Shown here piece after piece: positions 33,371-43,707 of a stretch of DNA of 64,000 nt. The translations under genes were made by a program, and so were the position numbers. Position 1 is the stretch's first letter, and the number at the start of each line of letters is the position of its first letter. The notes under the pieces were generated by a model. That model searched no databases. It saw nothing but the letters and a program-made list of their open reading frames with translations, and was not told where the DNA came from. The DNA is taken from positions 806,001 through 870,000 of the forward strand of contig JAGMUV010000008.1 in the NCBI GenBank assembly GCA_020744425.1. Reading direction: 5' to 3'. The DNA is from Dactylonectria macrodidyma (taxonomy: Eukaryota; Ascomycota; Sordariomycetes; Hypocreales; Nectriaceae).

Positions 33371-35225
33371 ATTGGGTTGGTGTGCTGTTATTTTATGCCA
33401 CCACAAATGTGAAAAGAGGACAGAAACTTTTCCAGTAGGTAGCTAAAACGTCTGAAACATGGGTGCAATTGGCATCCAAATCTTGGCCATCTTCTAGGAT
33501 AACTCCGGGGATCTACCCCAATAGCCCGTCGGCTGTTTCCGTGACTGCGAGGCAGTGCGGAAACTTGCATATGAAGGTTGCTTCGCTTGCTTAGGTCTCG
33601 GCAATCCGAGTTCATTCTTTTGTGACCTCTCCACGTTGGCTCAAGGGACGAGACCTTCGATGCCCCAATCATTTCTTCTAAGTTTACGCGGTTGGTTCTA
33701 GTCTTGGGCCCAAACAATTTTGTTAAACTACCTGCGGCAATGGATAGCTTTTCCCATACGTGGCGAACTCCAAGCTATCGTCACATGTTATCCGACTAAT
33801 GGCATTGCCATCATCTAGCTATTGCCACTGTAAAGCCCGTCAACCAGCTCGCCCAGCCTGACCCGGCAACTTCTACAGTCTGATCTTTTTCTTTTTTTAA
33901 ACGTCTACTCATAGTTTTGGTCGGTTGTTAGCTAATGTGCGAACGGTGGGTTTGCCGGCGCGAGCCTTGTATTCTCATCTTTTCCAGAGAGAAACCAATT
34001 GAAGACGACCAATCCAACTAACCGACCAACCCAACTAGCCGATCAACTGACCAACTTACAACCGACAACGTACCATCCAACCAATTACCTGTCGTTGAAT
34101 GTCACCACCGTACTGTGTCGGGGCTGCGGGCCCACTAGCTAGAAAAGACCGGACTTTTAGTTGGCCAGCTGCTCTAAGTGCTTGTCTCGATTAGGCTATC
34201 GAGAAGGGTATCGCATGTTGGCTTAGAATAAAAGGCTGAGGTTACCCAGACTGAGATAGAAATCAATCACCTTCTTGCTCACTTTGATTTCAAGCTTTAG
34301 AATTTGTTTTTGATGTTATTAAAATGGGAATTATCTGATCAACTAAAAGATCTGATTCATTTTCTTACTAGCTACTTAATTGCAGCTCTGACCGTCCTTT
34401 TATCTGTTTTATTTTACGTATCTTATCTGACCTTGCTCTGCTACGCATCTCGCCTACCCTACGGCATCCGTCCCCTCGGGTGGTGTTGTTCTTGTCCCCC
34501 TGCCCAACACAGTACCCACTCCAGCTGAATCGGGGACTCACATGAGGTACACCAGAGATGACGATTTCAGCCCTCAGTACTCAAGCGACACAGAGTGCTG
34601 GTTTTGATCGACTCATTTTGAGTCCAGAAACGGCCAAAACATTTCACGACCATCATAATCGTCGAGTTAAGGCTCAATTGGTATCTTATCATGGTAGTTC
34701 TTCCTTTTGCCATCCATGCATCTGTTGCCGGTTAAAAGCCTTTCTTCATCAACTCACTTCATCCTGTGCCAATTCCTCGTTCTTCTTCAGCATGCCACCT
34801 CGTGCCATTCGTATGGAAGCTCTACCGGTCATCCGCAGCAGGCGGTTTGTGCAGCCAACATTACCTAGATGATTCATAAACACGCCGCGGGCAATTAAGA
34901 GAATGCGCGTGAGCAAGTCCATTCGTAAAGACTTCGAGCATGAACCAGAGTATTTTTACGCATATGGTGTAGAACAGGATTGAAATACATAGAGGCTGTT
35001 AGTTTGCTCTCCGAAAAATGCTCGATACATTGAATCAGGACCTCATCATACGTATGCCCTCACCGGAATCTCGTTTCAAACATGGCCACTCCACGTCCGT
35101 TCTACATCCTCACCATTTTGACCTTAACTAACTCTATATCATTGCCACAGCACTTCTATATTACACTGGCACTATTAAATAAATGTTTCTCGATTATAAT
35201 GCAATTTCTAGCTAATTACACCTAA
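33371..35225. other. Long intergenic region with CCAA-rich tract and a possible small TM ORF
   Basis: A run of degenerate ccaacta/accgacca units lies at about 33993-34090. Near 34228 is aataaaagg, followed by a CT-rich stretch and an ATG at 34310. That ATG opens a 72-codon frame with one strong TM helix (SYLIAALTVLLSVLFYVSYL). It has promoter-like context but no family. Nothing is supported from 34530 to 35225. Confidence 0.3.
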
Positions 35226-38200
35226 CTACACTAAAATAGTAACATCTAAAGGAGACCGGGTTTCTTCAGCAATGTTAAGACCGCCCTCTAAACCCTCCTC
35301 CAAGTCCGATATAGAGATTTCCGCAAGTCTTTGCAATGGAGCCACCTTCAGTACCAAGAACTGCTTTCCCTCAAGGCCCTCCGTTTGGATAGGTTGAATT
35401 ACCCCCGTTGGACTCCCACTTCCTTGGCCGGGACCACCTAGCCACTTGCTGATTTTCCAAACCCAGCTTGGTGAACCTTTGTCTAACAGGCTTGACATCT
35501 TTTCAGTTACCTCCAACTCCCATATTTTCATCATCATAATCAGGTCTGCGTAGTATGGTCCAGATTTGCTAACGACTGCCTCCTTCTTGCTTCGGTGGAG
35601 CTTGTAGCCCACAAAACAAACCGAAGGGTCCGAACCATGACTTAGATACTCTTCTAGATATCTTGACCTATTTGCTCTATTAAGCGCCTTGTCAATTGAT
35701 CCCCATCTTGCCCACTTTGGGCCCGATAGAGAAATGTTGAATAGAAGCAACGTCCAGGTCGTCCAAGGAGGGATGGGGATATGAGGCCTGGCTTCGCTAG
35801 TGTGGAGGTTTTTCATACAGAGAGCAGGTCCTTCTCGGTTAGTTGACGGCTTATGCTGCAATAAGAACTTAGACAACGATGAATCCCACGGCACGGCATA
35901 GAGCATGTCGGATATTGACGACGCAAGGAGGATATCGTGAGACCCTTGACCAATGAGATTGTGGTTTTGTGCAATCTTCTTTTTGACCAGCTCGTTGGCG
36001 GAGAAATTAGCAGCGAGGCAGAGGATAGCGGATTCGAGATCTGTACTGTGCACTACGTTCCAGTGCCAGGTCTGAAAAGTGCTGAATTCAAATATTGTTT
36101 TCGGAAAATCGAAGCGATCGGTCCCGCTCGAAGCCGCAAAGTTTACGAACATTCGGGTCAAAGAGTTTACTTCGGCTAGCAATGGGAGGCAACCGCTCTC
36201 CTCGGCGACGACGTCCAATTCAAGAAAGCTCAGGACCAGGGAGTTAGGGGAGTAGCCCCCCTCCCCAAAATAATCAAGTTGACGGGTTGGTTCACTCTGG
36301 CCTATCTCGTATGGAGGACAGATGATGCATTCGTCCGGTGGAATGAACTTGACCATGGCGAGAATACCCAAGGCCAGAGCTCGTGGTGGAGAAAAGTCGC
36401 CAGAAAGGTGTTGCATCCGTGCCGTATTGTCGGACTCCTGTAAGAAATCCTTTAGTGTCCGGTGGATGAACTGTACATGGTGGCAAAATGGAAAATCGTT
36501 GCCTGTGTAAACCACTTCAAGTAGTCCCTGGCACCGTCCAACAAGGCGGCGGCCCATTACCTGGCATTTGGAAATGCAATCTTCCTCGCTCATGAACGGG
36601 CCGATTGATCCATCAAGAAGCAGCGCCTCAAGGTCAGAATTGTCTGCCATGTCGTCCAAAACAGCTTGAACGTAGACCCATCTGCTTGGTTTCGAGTTTG
36701 GTGGATCATTCTGCATCGCAAGAAAAGCCCTGGCTACTCTGGTTTGCTCTGACTTCTCGATGCGATCCAACATCTGTTGAAAGAGGGCACCGAGATCGTC
36801 TGGAATGGCTTTCAGCTTTTGTCGAAGCTGAGCCATGGAGCACATATTCCCCATGGCAGCCAACAGCGTCTGAATAACAAGCCGAACCCAGAGGAAAACT
36901 CCATCGGCACGTTGTACAATAGCGTTTACGAGCTCCTCGTACTCATGGTTGGCTTGTCGGGCCTCAGTAAACCGCTCGTCGTCGTTGAACTCGTCTTGAA
37001 CGACACGGCTCATATCATGTTGCGTAAGCTCGTGGAGTTTGAGCCAAGTAGTTGCGTCTGACGCGAAGATGCGCTGAAATTCGTTATATGGCCGACTTGA
37101 TGCACATATTTTGATGTCTCCTGAATCACACCACCGCACAAGAAGTTTGGAAAGTTTCCAGTAATCTCCCGCATATTCGTCAAGGCCGTCAATAAACAGA
37201 CACACTCGACGCTTCTGAAAGGTTTTTGGGTTCTTCATAAGAAGGTCGAGAGCGGCTTCGAGTTCCGATAGTTGAGGCTCCATACCATGTCTTTGTGCAG
37301 TGATGTGTTCGCTTCCCCAGATATTGTGATAGTGAGTTGGGAAGATATCACGGATCAGGGTCGGGCAGATGCGCAATATCTCCCACAAAATTCCACGATA
37401 TAGCCCCTCTATGCTTCTCTGGAGCTGTGTACCAGAGTTCCAAAAGTAAAACTTGACAAGTATCAGGTCTTTTTGGCTTTGGCTGGCCCAGACATTGAGC
37501 CTCTGTAACGTGAGAGGGTTCTCGGCGAGACATTTCATGAGCGTCGACTTTCCGGATCCAGCTTTTCCTGATATATAGAACACTCCACTCCCATTTTCGA
37601 GCCAGTCAAGAAAAGCGATGCGTTTCTCCTGCTTCATTTGACGTTCCTCTCTCTCGTGTTGTTTCTGGTCTTCTTGGGGAATATAGTCTGAATCCGTTTC
37701 ATCCTCGACCTCGGATGTGCCAGAACTATCCTGCTCGGACTTGGCGGTCGGACCTTTAATCGCCGTTTGCGAAGCAACATCCTGTCCTACACTACTAAAG
37801 GATCTTAGACTAAGCTCGTCGGTGATTGCGGGCGAGTAATTTTCGTCGTTGTCTGGTTCCAGTTGAGAGTCGGTCTCTTCATCGCACAGTAGCCAACGGT
37901 ATGTGCCTTGGTGAGCATTCATGATTGCTGCCTCTCGAGAGCGGAGGTCAGGGAACCATAGCCAGTCTAGGGCCTGATCCTCAATGCCGATGGTTTTTAT
38001 AGCAGCTGACATCTTTGTGAGTGCCGTTCCAATATCTTCCAATGCTTCCAAGTTGTAGTCGCCCAGAGGTGGCTTAGGTGACAGGAATGTTTGCTGGTGG
38101 ATGGAGAATCGGTCCAGGGCTACCTTGAATCCTGAAACAAACTCTGGCAATGACAAGAGAGGGACGTCTGAAGGGGGCGACTGAGATTTTTGTAGTTCGG

Positions 38201-38803
38201 TCCTGACCGTCGAAAGTATGGCATGTCTCTGTTTCCGGAGCTCTTCTCTTGTTTCTTTCGCCGCTGACTCGTTCGCTGTTGATAGTGACTCGATGAGAGC
38301 ATGTGTCGTAGACTGCGTCTCGCTGCAGAAAGCTTTGGTCAGCACAGCGCTTTGGCATTAATCACTGAAACATACCTCATCATCACTACGATGTGGCCTA
38401 ATATCTGGATTCGATACGAATCCAACCTCTTTTCCAACGAAGTCAGCTTGCCACTCTGTTTCATGACACGCCAGGCTGCCCGAAAACTCCTGGCACCGGG
38501 AGTAGACCCTTTCCTCTTGATGTGCTTGACTAGGGCGTCTAGCTCCATGCAAACGCTACCACAGTTGTTCGCTAGTATGGCCAGCCTTTGCGCGTCTTCC
38601 GGCGCTGAGGCTGGCATCCTCGGCGTTCGCAAGCCTCGTAGCAATATTTGCAAATCTTCGCCTATCGCTACCACATCTTCGAGCTCCCCAGTGGTCCCTG
38701 ATGCGGAGCGTCGTATCTCAGCGGCCGTTTTGATTAGCCTGGAGGAGAAGTCAATGAATTGGATGATATTCGAGGCTAGGCCGAGGGCTGAGATAGGGTC
38801 CAT
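35226..38803 (-). CDS. NACHT-domain STAND protein (fungal NLR-like)
   Basis: Two exons, 38803-38376 and 38322-35226, join across a 53-bp GTATGT...CTGCAG intron to give 1174 residues. The N-terminus MDPISALGLASNIIQFIDFS is the usual start of fungal STAND N-terminal domains. The P-loop is ISGKAGSGKSTLMKCLAE (about residue 395) and Walker B is RRVCLFIDGLDEYAGDYW (about 519). ICASSRPYNEF and the later QFIHRTLKDFLQESDN fit the NACHT plus DUF7791-type helical region. No ankyrin, WD or TPR repeats are seen after it, so the sensor part is either the non-repetitive C-terminal 450 residues or missing. Such proteins act in self/non-self recognition and programmed cell death in known cases. ATP-binding residues are intact. 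Confidence 0.85.
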
Positions 38804-40103
38804 TGCAGGACTTGATCAAGAGCGAGGCTGCGTAACGACGCGAGGCTTCTAGTAATTGAAGATACAAGGTCTTCTTAAAAAGGGGAGATTTTTGTAGCAG
38901 GGTGATGTCTTGAAAAGAATTGGGACCAAATGGATGATATTTCCACAGTGCTGACATACCTGAATCAGGCTGCGCTGGAGGCAGAATAAATCACGCATAA
39001 GCAAATGTTGAAAACTGGCGGGTCATACGTGCACAGCTAGCTGTGCGAATAAGATCACGTGATAAGTTGCATAGCTAGCTGTGCAAACAGGAGACGCAAA
39101 CCGCAGGCGGTCTGCCCAGAAGAGCCTTGAGGAACGAAGTTAGAGACGAAAATCTCCTCGTCTACTGATCGGTATTGCCGCAAGAGCTAGAAGAGATGGT
39201 ATGTGCTTGCCACTTGCTACAATTAGTCATCTTTCCTCGTTCGTGTGAGACGTAAGGGGTTGTAGAAAAGACCAGGACGGCGGGTTTGGTCAGGCGTCAA
39301 GGCACGGGTTTTAAGGGCGAAACTTTTGATTGGAAGAGTCAGGTGATTTTGAGGCCCGGAAAAAGATGGCGGCAGAAAACCTTTCGTCACTTCGTGCCTC
39401 GTTCCTCAAGGCATAAGATCCTTATGTAAGATGGAAATGTGTGTATAAGATATCTCTTACATACATATATTATAGTATTTCTTTATATAATTAAAAAGAG
39501 AGATAATTTAGTATAACGTATATGATATGCGAGTGGGACAAACAAGCGAGCGTAACACTCTGATTTTCACCTTAAATCACGATTTTTACCTTCGGGTCCG
39601 AGATGTCGACACCTCGCAGGGCTGCAATCATTCGAGAAAACGCGAATCTTGAAGCCATCCTCACTCTCACGCCGTCGGGGGGTAGCACTTCTTGCACGTC
39701 CAGCTAGTGGAGCTTTGTTGTTTGTACTTGTGTCGGTGGCACGACTGTTCGTGATATCTGTAGAGGCCTCATTCAGCTCTAATACGAGTTTGCCGCAGGC
39801 TCTTCTATGGAAAATGAACTGGAGTAGGAAACGTAGCGATTGGTACACCAAGCAATAAAGACTGAAAATAGGCAACTGTGAAAGCGTTTGGTTTCGAAAA
39901 TGCTTAAATTGTGAAGAAACTATGCTTTTTTAACTTCGTAGCAGCAGCAACTCGCCCTTCATAAGGCAGACAAGCTCTTATGCTAATCGGCGTCTTGGTA
40001 ACCCCCAATTACTCAGCGGCCTCGATAATATCATCACATGTTCTCGACACTCACGCTTCCAATGTCACTGGTAGAGAGAGTAAGATCATATAATCGCGTC
40101 TAT
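38804..40103. other. Intergenic with AT-rich patch and a short duplicated motif
   Basis: An AT-rich patch lies at about 39430-39525. Two close copies of gcacagctagctgtgc / gcatagctagctgtgc occur near 39031 and 39068. Doubtful minus-strand ORF 39567-39875 follows the repeat copy at 39866-39975. No intact gene is seen. Confidence 0.35.
39866..39975. repeat. Dispersed repeat, copy B
   Basis: Very similar to the copy at 56085-56180: actgtgaaagc(g/a)tttggttt, then aaatgc.taaat and gcagcaactcg(c/t)cc. It is recognisable also at 7826-7930. On the minus strand it begins ATG AAG GGC GAG TTG CTG (MKGELLLLRS), broken by a TAA, and continues as SSQFKHFRNQTLSQ. Confidence 0.6.
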
Positions 40104-40945
40104 CTACTGAGCCCCGAGACTGTAGCTAAGTTGGGCAATCGCTTTATCAGTTCCCCATTCAAATGTGCTCCATCCAACACCCTGCCAACTCATGTAAGTC
40201 GTGTACCAAGGCATACGATGGGCACTTCCACGACGGTGGTATTCGTAGTACCCTACACCAGTGGCTTTAACAGGCTGCCAGTACTGCTCGTAGTTGCGAC
40301 CGCGGCTCGTTGGAGCAATGACGGGCCACGACTCGTCGCCAGCGCCGATGAAGTGCGGTTCCCATGGCACGTCTGTCCCGTTGTTGTACTTGCACCAATA
40401 CTCCCAACCGGTGAGAAGGCACTGGTCAAGCAGACCCAAGAAGTCGGTGCTCTTCTGAATCACTGAGGCGTAGCCCATAAACGATAGACCTCGCAGAGTT
40501 CCCATGGGATGATGGTGGTCGCGACCCATCTCCGTTACCTAGCTATAGTACTCTGGCTTGCCGGATATCTGAAGTGGGATGGCGTAGTCTAGCGACGGGA
40601 TGTGGTTCGAGCCCACGGTGGCTTGGTACACCATCTTGTCATAAAGAGTGCGGTTCTCGCTAAAGACGGCGACGGTCATGGCACCGTTGTTGCCATTAAA
40701 GCCTTAATTCATAAAGAAGTCATTGCGAGTGAGACCCTCCGTCTCATTCCAAGGAACGAAGATGCTATCGATCATCTCTAGGTATGCTGCCGTATCGTAT
40801 TTGGTCCAGCCCGAATGCTTGGACGTGGCACGGAGAATCTCGGCTTACGCGGTGAGGTAGGCTAGGCCTTCCCCTCCCTGGACGTGCTCGTTGATTGGCA
40901 ACATCCAATCCACCCATGAGAGAAAGAACCAGAGAGTCTTACTGT
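40104..40945 (-). pseudogene. Alginate-lyase-family polysaccharide lyase, pseudogene with three in-frame stops
   Basis: One minus-strand frame codes about 280 residues: WVDWMLPINEHVQGGEGLAY, SIFVPWNETEGLTRNDFF, GNNGAMTVAVFSENRTLYDK, SNHIPSLDYAIPLQISGKPE, GRDHHHPMGTLRGLSFMGY and LLTGWEYWCKYNNGTDVPWE. The RDxxH...G and FEYxxKYN-like pattern fits the alginate-lyase superfamily (PF05426-type). TAA at 40845-40847, TAA at 40704-40706 and TAG at 40539-40541 interrupt the frame without shifting it. The C-terminal end appears complete (SLGAQ then stop); the N-terminal part stops near 40950 beside a G13 tract. It lies back-to-back with GH88 and GH39 remnants, which suggests a former uronic-acid polysaccharide degradation group. 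Confidence 0.65.
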
Positions 40946-40954
40946 GGATGGGGT

Positions 40955-40967
40955 GGGGGGGGGGGGG
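40955..40967 (+). repeat. G13 homopolymer tract
   Basis: Thirteen consecutive G residues, preceded by gatggggt. It sits at the break point of the lyase pseudogene, beside a candidate LTR-like sequence. Confidence 0.9.
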
Positions 40968-40979
40968 ATAAGCACGACT

Positions 40980-41560
40980 TGTTGGATGAGCCGAACCACC
41001 CTGGGGTTCTGGGGGCGTGTCTCACCTCGGGTGGCCGGGCCGCTCTTGGCTGCCGCGATTCCTACTGTCTCTTGTCATTATATACCTAGTAGACATTGTC
41101 CTTTTATCAGCAGAAAACAACCACCGTTATCCTGTACAGTCTTGTTATGCTCATCATGGCTGTTGTCGCGCAACGGAGCAGCCTAGTCTCTCTGTTGCAT
41201 CAGATACGAAGGGTGCATTGTGATATGAATAGAAGCTCTTGATTTCTATCTGTCAGATGGACCGATAGGAAAGCTAGTTGTGCATAGGGCCGGATCGATA
41301 TAGTGTTTTCCTTTGAACCTAGAAAGAGGCTTCAAACCTAGTCCACCCTCAGCAACCTAGACAGACCTCAACAACCTAGATGACCCTCAACGCCTAGATA
41401 GACGGCTTGTGACGGCATCATCAGTTCAAGGGTGTCCAGATCAGCCGGATCATTAGGGGTAAATAGCTAGCTTCCTTCCCCCCTAGACAGAGAGAAAAGA
41501 CAAGATCATCCATCGTCACCAAGCTGTATCAACCATTCCATCCTGTCTGATACTATCTAA
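40980..41560 (+). mobile_element. Possible LTR remnant (tentative)
   Basis: The sequence begins tgttggatgagccg, a TGTTGG start common in Copia-type LTRs. It contains a TATA-like tcattatatacc at about 41076 and ends before a gagggctcgtagcagacc stretch (about 41563) that could be a degenerate primer-binding region. No second LTR, target duplication or polyprotein is visible in the window. Confidence 0.25.
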
Positions 41561-41610
41561 CTGAGGGCTCGTAGCAGACCTATTTGTAGGTTGCTCTCAT
41601 AGCTACGATA

Positions 41611-41760
41611 AGGTTCTCTTTAGACCGGATCCCAAGGGATCCGGGTCTTCGAGACCGGCTTGTTAGGAAGCCGGGTCTTCGAGACCGGCTTGCTAGAAAG
41701 CCGGGTCTTTGAGACCGGTTTGCTAGAGATCCGAGCCTTTGAGACTGGTCTTCAGTCTCA
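41611..41760. repeat. 30-bp tandem repeat with hairpin core, 4-5 units
   Basis: Units start at 41641, 41671, 41701 and 41731 (degenerate), with a trace unit from 41611. The consensus contains gccgggtcttcgagaccggc, in which GGTCT and AGACC form a short stem. In the plus strand the unit encodes the decapeptide ESRVFETGLL. The copies differ mainly by C/T changes. Confidence 0.85.
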
Positions 41761-41868
41761 ACAGTTGATAGATGTGACACTCTCCTCCGAGCATACCATT
41801 CCGTTCAATGAGGAACGAGTTACTCTTGACCATGATTCCAAGCTCTCATCAGATGCCCAACTTCTTCC

Positions 41869-42735
41869 AGATGTCTCCGTCGATGCCATTCTATCTCCAC
41901 GTTACGTTGGCGGCATCTGGAAGATTGCTGGCAAGGTTCTAGGCCGCTAAGACGCCCCGACCTGTTCCCTCACTATACCTTACCGGGATTGCCCTACTAC
42001 GTTTATCACGACTCGACCTTCTGGACGTCGGGCTTCTTCCCTGGAAACGTTTGGCTGCTGTACGAGCGCAGTCTCAAAACTCCTCTTAGCATCCCGAGCG
42101 ACAGGCTCCTGGAAGCAGCCCGCAAGTGGCAGATGGAGATGGCGAAGGAGCAGTTCTGCAGAACTAACCACGACCTTGGGTTTACGATCATGCCTTCTTT
42201 TTATCGTGACTACGTCTTGACGGGGGCACGTTCGTCTCTCGAAGTTGTCGTCAACTCGGCTCGTTCTCTTGCAGCCCGTTTCGACGAGACAACCAGCGTC
42301 ATTCGATCCTGGGCCGGGGCTCGCACCAAGGTCTACGACCTCAACTATTCTGATGTAGACTACGTCGTCGTTATTGACGGAATGATGAATCTCGACCTGC
42401 TCTACGTTGCAGCTCAGCACACTAGCGACCAACGCCTCGCCAACGTCGCCACAAAGCATGTGAACACTACTCTCCGGAACCACGTCCGGAAGAACTACTC
42501 TACCTATCACCTTGTCAACTACGACGCCCGCGATGGCTCCGTGCGCAATCGGCTCACATGCCAGGGTTATGCAAACGAGTCCACCTGGGATCGTGGCCAG
42601 GCCTGGGCCTTGTACGGCTTCGCTTCCGTCTACCACTTACCAAGGACGCCGTCTTCTTCGAGGCCGCGTGCCGGTTCGCTAATACCTTTGCCTTTGCAGC
42701 ACAAGGATATCGACTCTCTCAACTGGCGCTCCGTA
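41869..42735 (+). pseudogene. GH88-family unsaturated glucuronyl hydrolase, pseudogene
   Basis: The N-terminal block SVDAILSPRYVGGIWKIAGK is in one frame. After about 41948 the gene continues one frame away: RRPDLFPHYTLPGLPYYVYH, STFWTSGFFPGNVWLLYERS, NHDLGFTIMPSFYRDYVLTG, VVVIDGMMNLDLLYVAAQHT, ANESTWDRGQAWALYGFASV. These match the (alpha/alpha)6 GH88 family, including the DLGF and IDxMMNLxLL segments bearing the catalytic Asp residues. A second frameshift follows VYHL (about 42640), after which LTKDAVFFEAACRFANTF appears in another frame. The last part of the domain is missing and the sequence passes into GH39-like code. GH88 enzymes act on oligosaccharides made by polysaccharide lyases, consistent with the lyase remnant nearby. 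Confidence 0.7.
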
Positions 42736-42736
42736 T

Positions 42737-43707
42737 GAGTTGACCACTTCCTCCAATGGTGTCGCACGCGAGACCTTCCCGTTGATTTCGTCTCCTGCCA
42801 TCCTTACCCGACTAATTAGGCTCTCGACACCCGAAGCAATATGTCCAAACGCGTGCGCGAGCTACAGGCAACTCCAAAAGATCTGGCCCTCGTACGCAAA
42901 ATCGTCTTCGATAGCCCGTATCCCAAAGCTGAAATCCATCTTACCGAATGGAGCCCGAGCCCATCCTCTCGTTATCACGTCCATGATGGAGTACCGGCCG
43001 TCATCTACATCTCCCGAACTATGCTTGCGTCACTCAACCTAGTCGACACAATTGCATGATGGACTTTTACAGATGTTTTTGAAGAAGAAGGTGCAGGTCT
43101 GACGCCTTTCCGTAAGCTTATCCCTGAGCTCTGCCCCACCGTTCAAAGACAAAACAGTCCACGACAAGTCACTAACCATGCAACACTAGATGGTGGATTT
43201 GGTCTAGTCAACCTGCAAGGAATCCCCAAGCCAGCATTCCATGCTTTCCGACTTCTTCTTGGTCTGGGAACCGAGGTTCTGCGCCGAGACGACGATCAAG
43301 GTATCATAACCCGCGAACCTGGGACCGGCCTTATCCGAGCTGCTTTACTCCACTACCCTCCTGAAGTGAAGACATCACCACCTCCAGCATACCTAGACCG
43401 ACAGGCTGCTATCGATCTCGCCAATGTCGGAAGCTCGATTACGAAACGTCTCGTTATCGAGGATCTGACACCTTTAGCTACTTCCCGAGTTGAGCGGCTA
43501 ACTCCAGGACGTAGGGGCGACTCAGAGGCTGTGTGGCGACAAATGAAGTCACCGGATACGTTGAGCAGGGATGCAACGCGTGAGCTGGCACTATTTGCGG
43601 AGTATCTTGATACCACGTATTTGAATGCAGATGAGAGAGGGAAATTGGTGTTTGAGGAGGAAGCAGCACTATGGACACTCATTTCACTGACACAACTTGG
43701 ACTCTGA
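42737..43707 (+). pseudogene. C-terminal part of a GH39-like (beta-xylosidase-type) glycosidase, pseudogene
   Basis: Blocks occur in order: VDHFLQWCRTRDLPVDFVSC, then KAEIHLTEWSPSPSSR (the TEWS catalytic-nucleophile segment), HDGVPAVIYISRTMLASLNL, WTFTDVFEEEGAGLTPF, and after an intron (about 43112-43189) HGGFGLVNLQGIPKPAFHAF and LIRALLYHYPPEVK. In-frame stops occur at about 42820 (TAG) and 43057-43059 (TGA directly before TGG). The N-terminal (beta/alpha)8 half that should carry the acid/base residue is absent; the sequence joins the GH88 remnant directly. The C-terminal end is complete and stops at 43707. Confidence 0.65.

Noticed and set aside
38301..38852. 183-codon plus-strand open frame
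   Set aside because: It overlaps the first exon and intron of the NACHT gene on the opposite strand and has no motif support.
41980..42636. 218-codon minus-strand open frame
   Set aside because: It is antisense to the GH88 remnant, which has clear family motifs; the minus-strand product has none.
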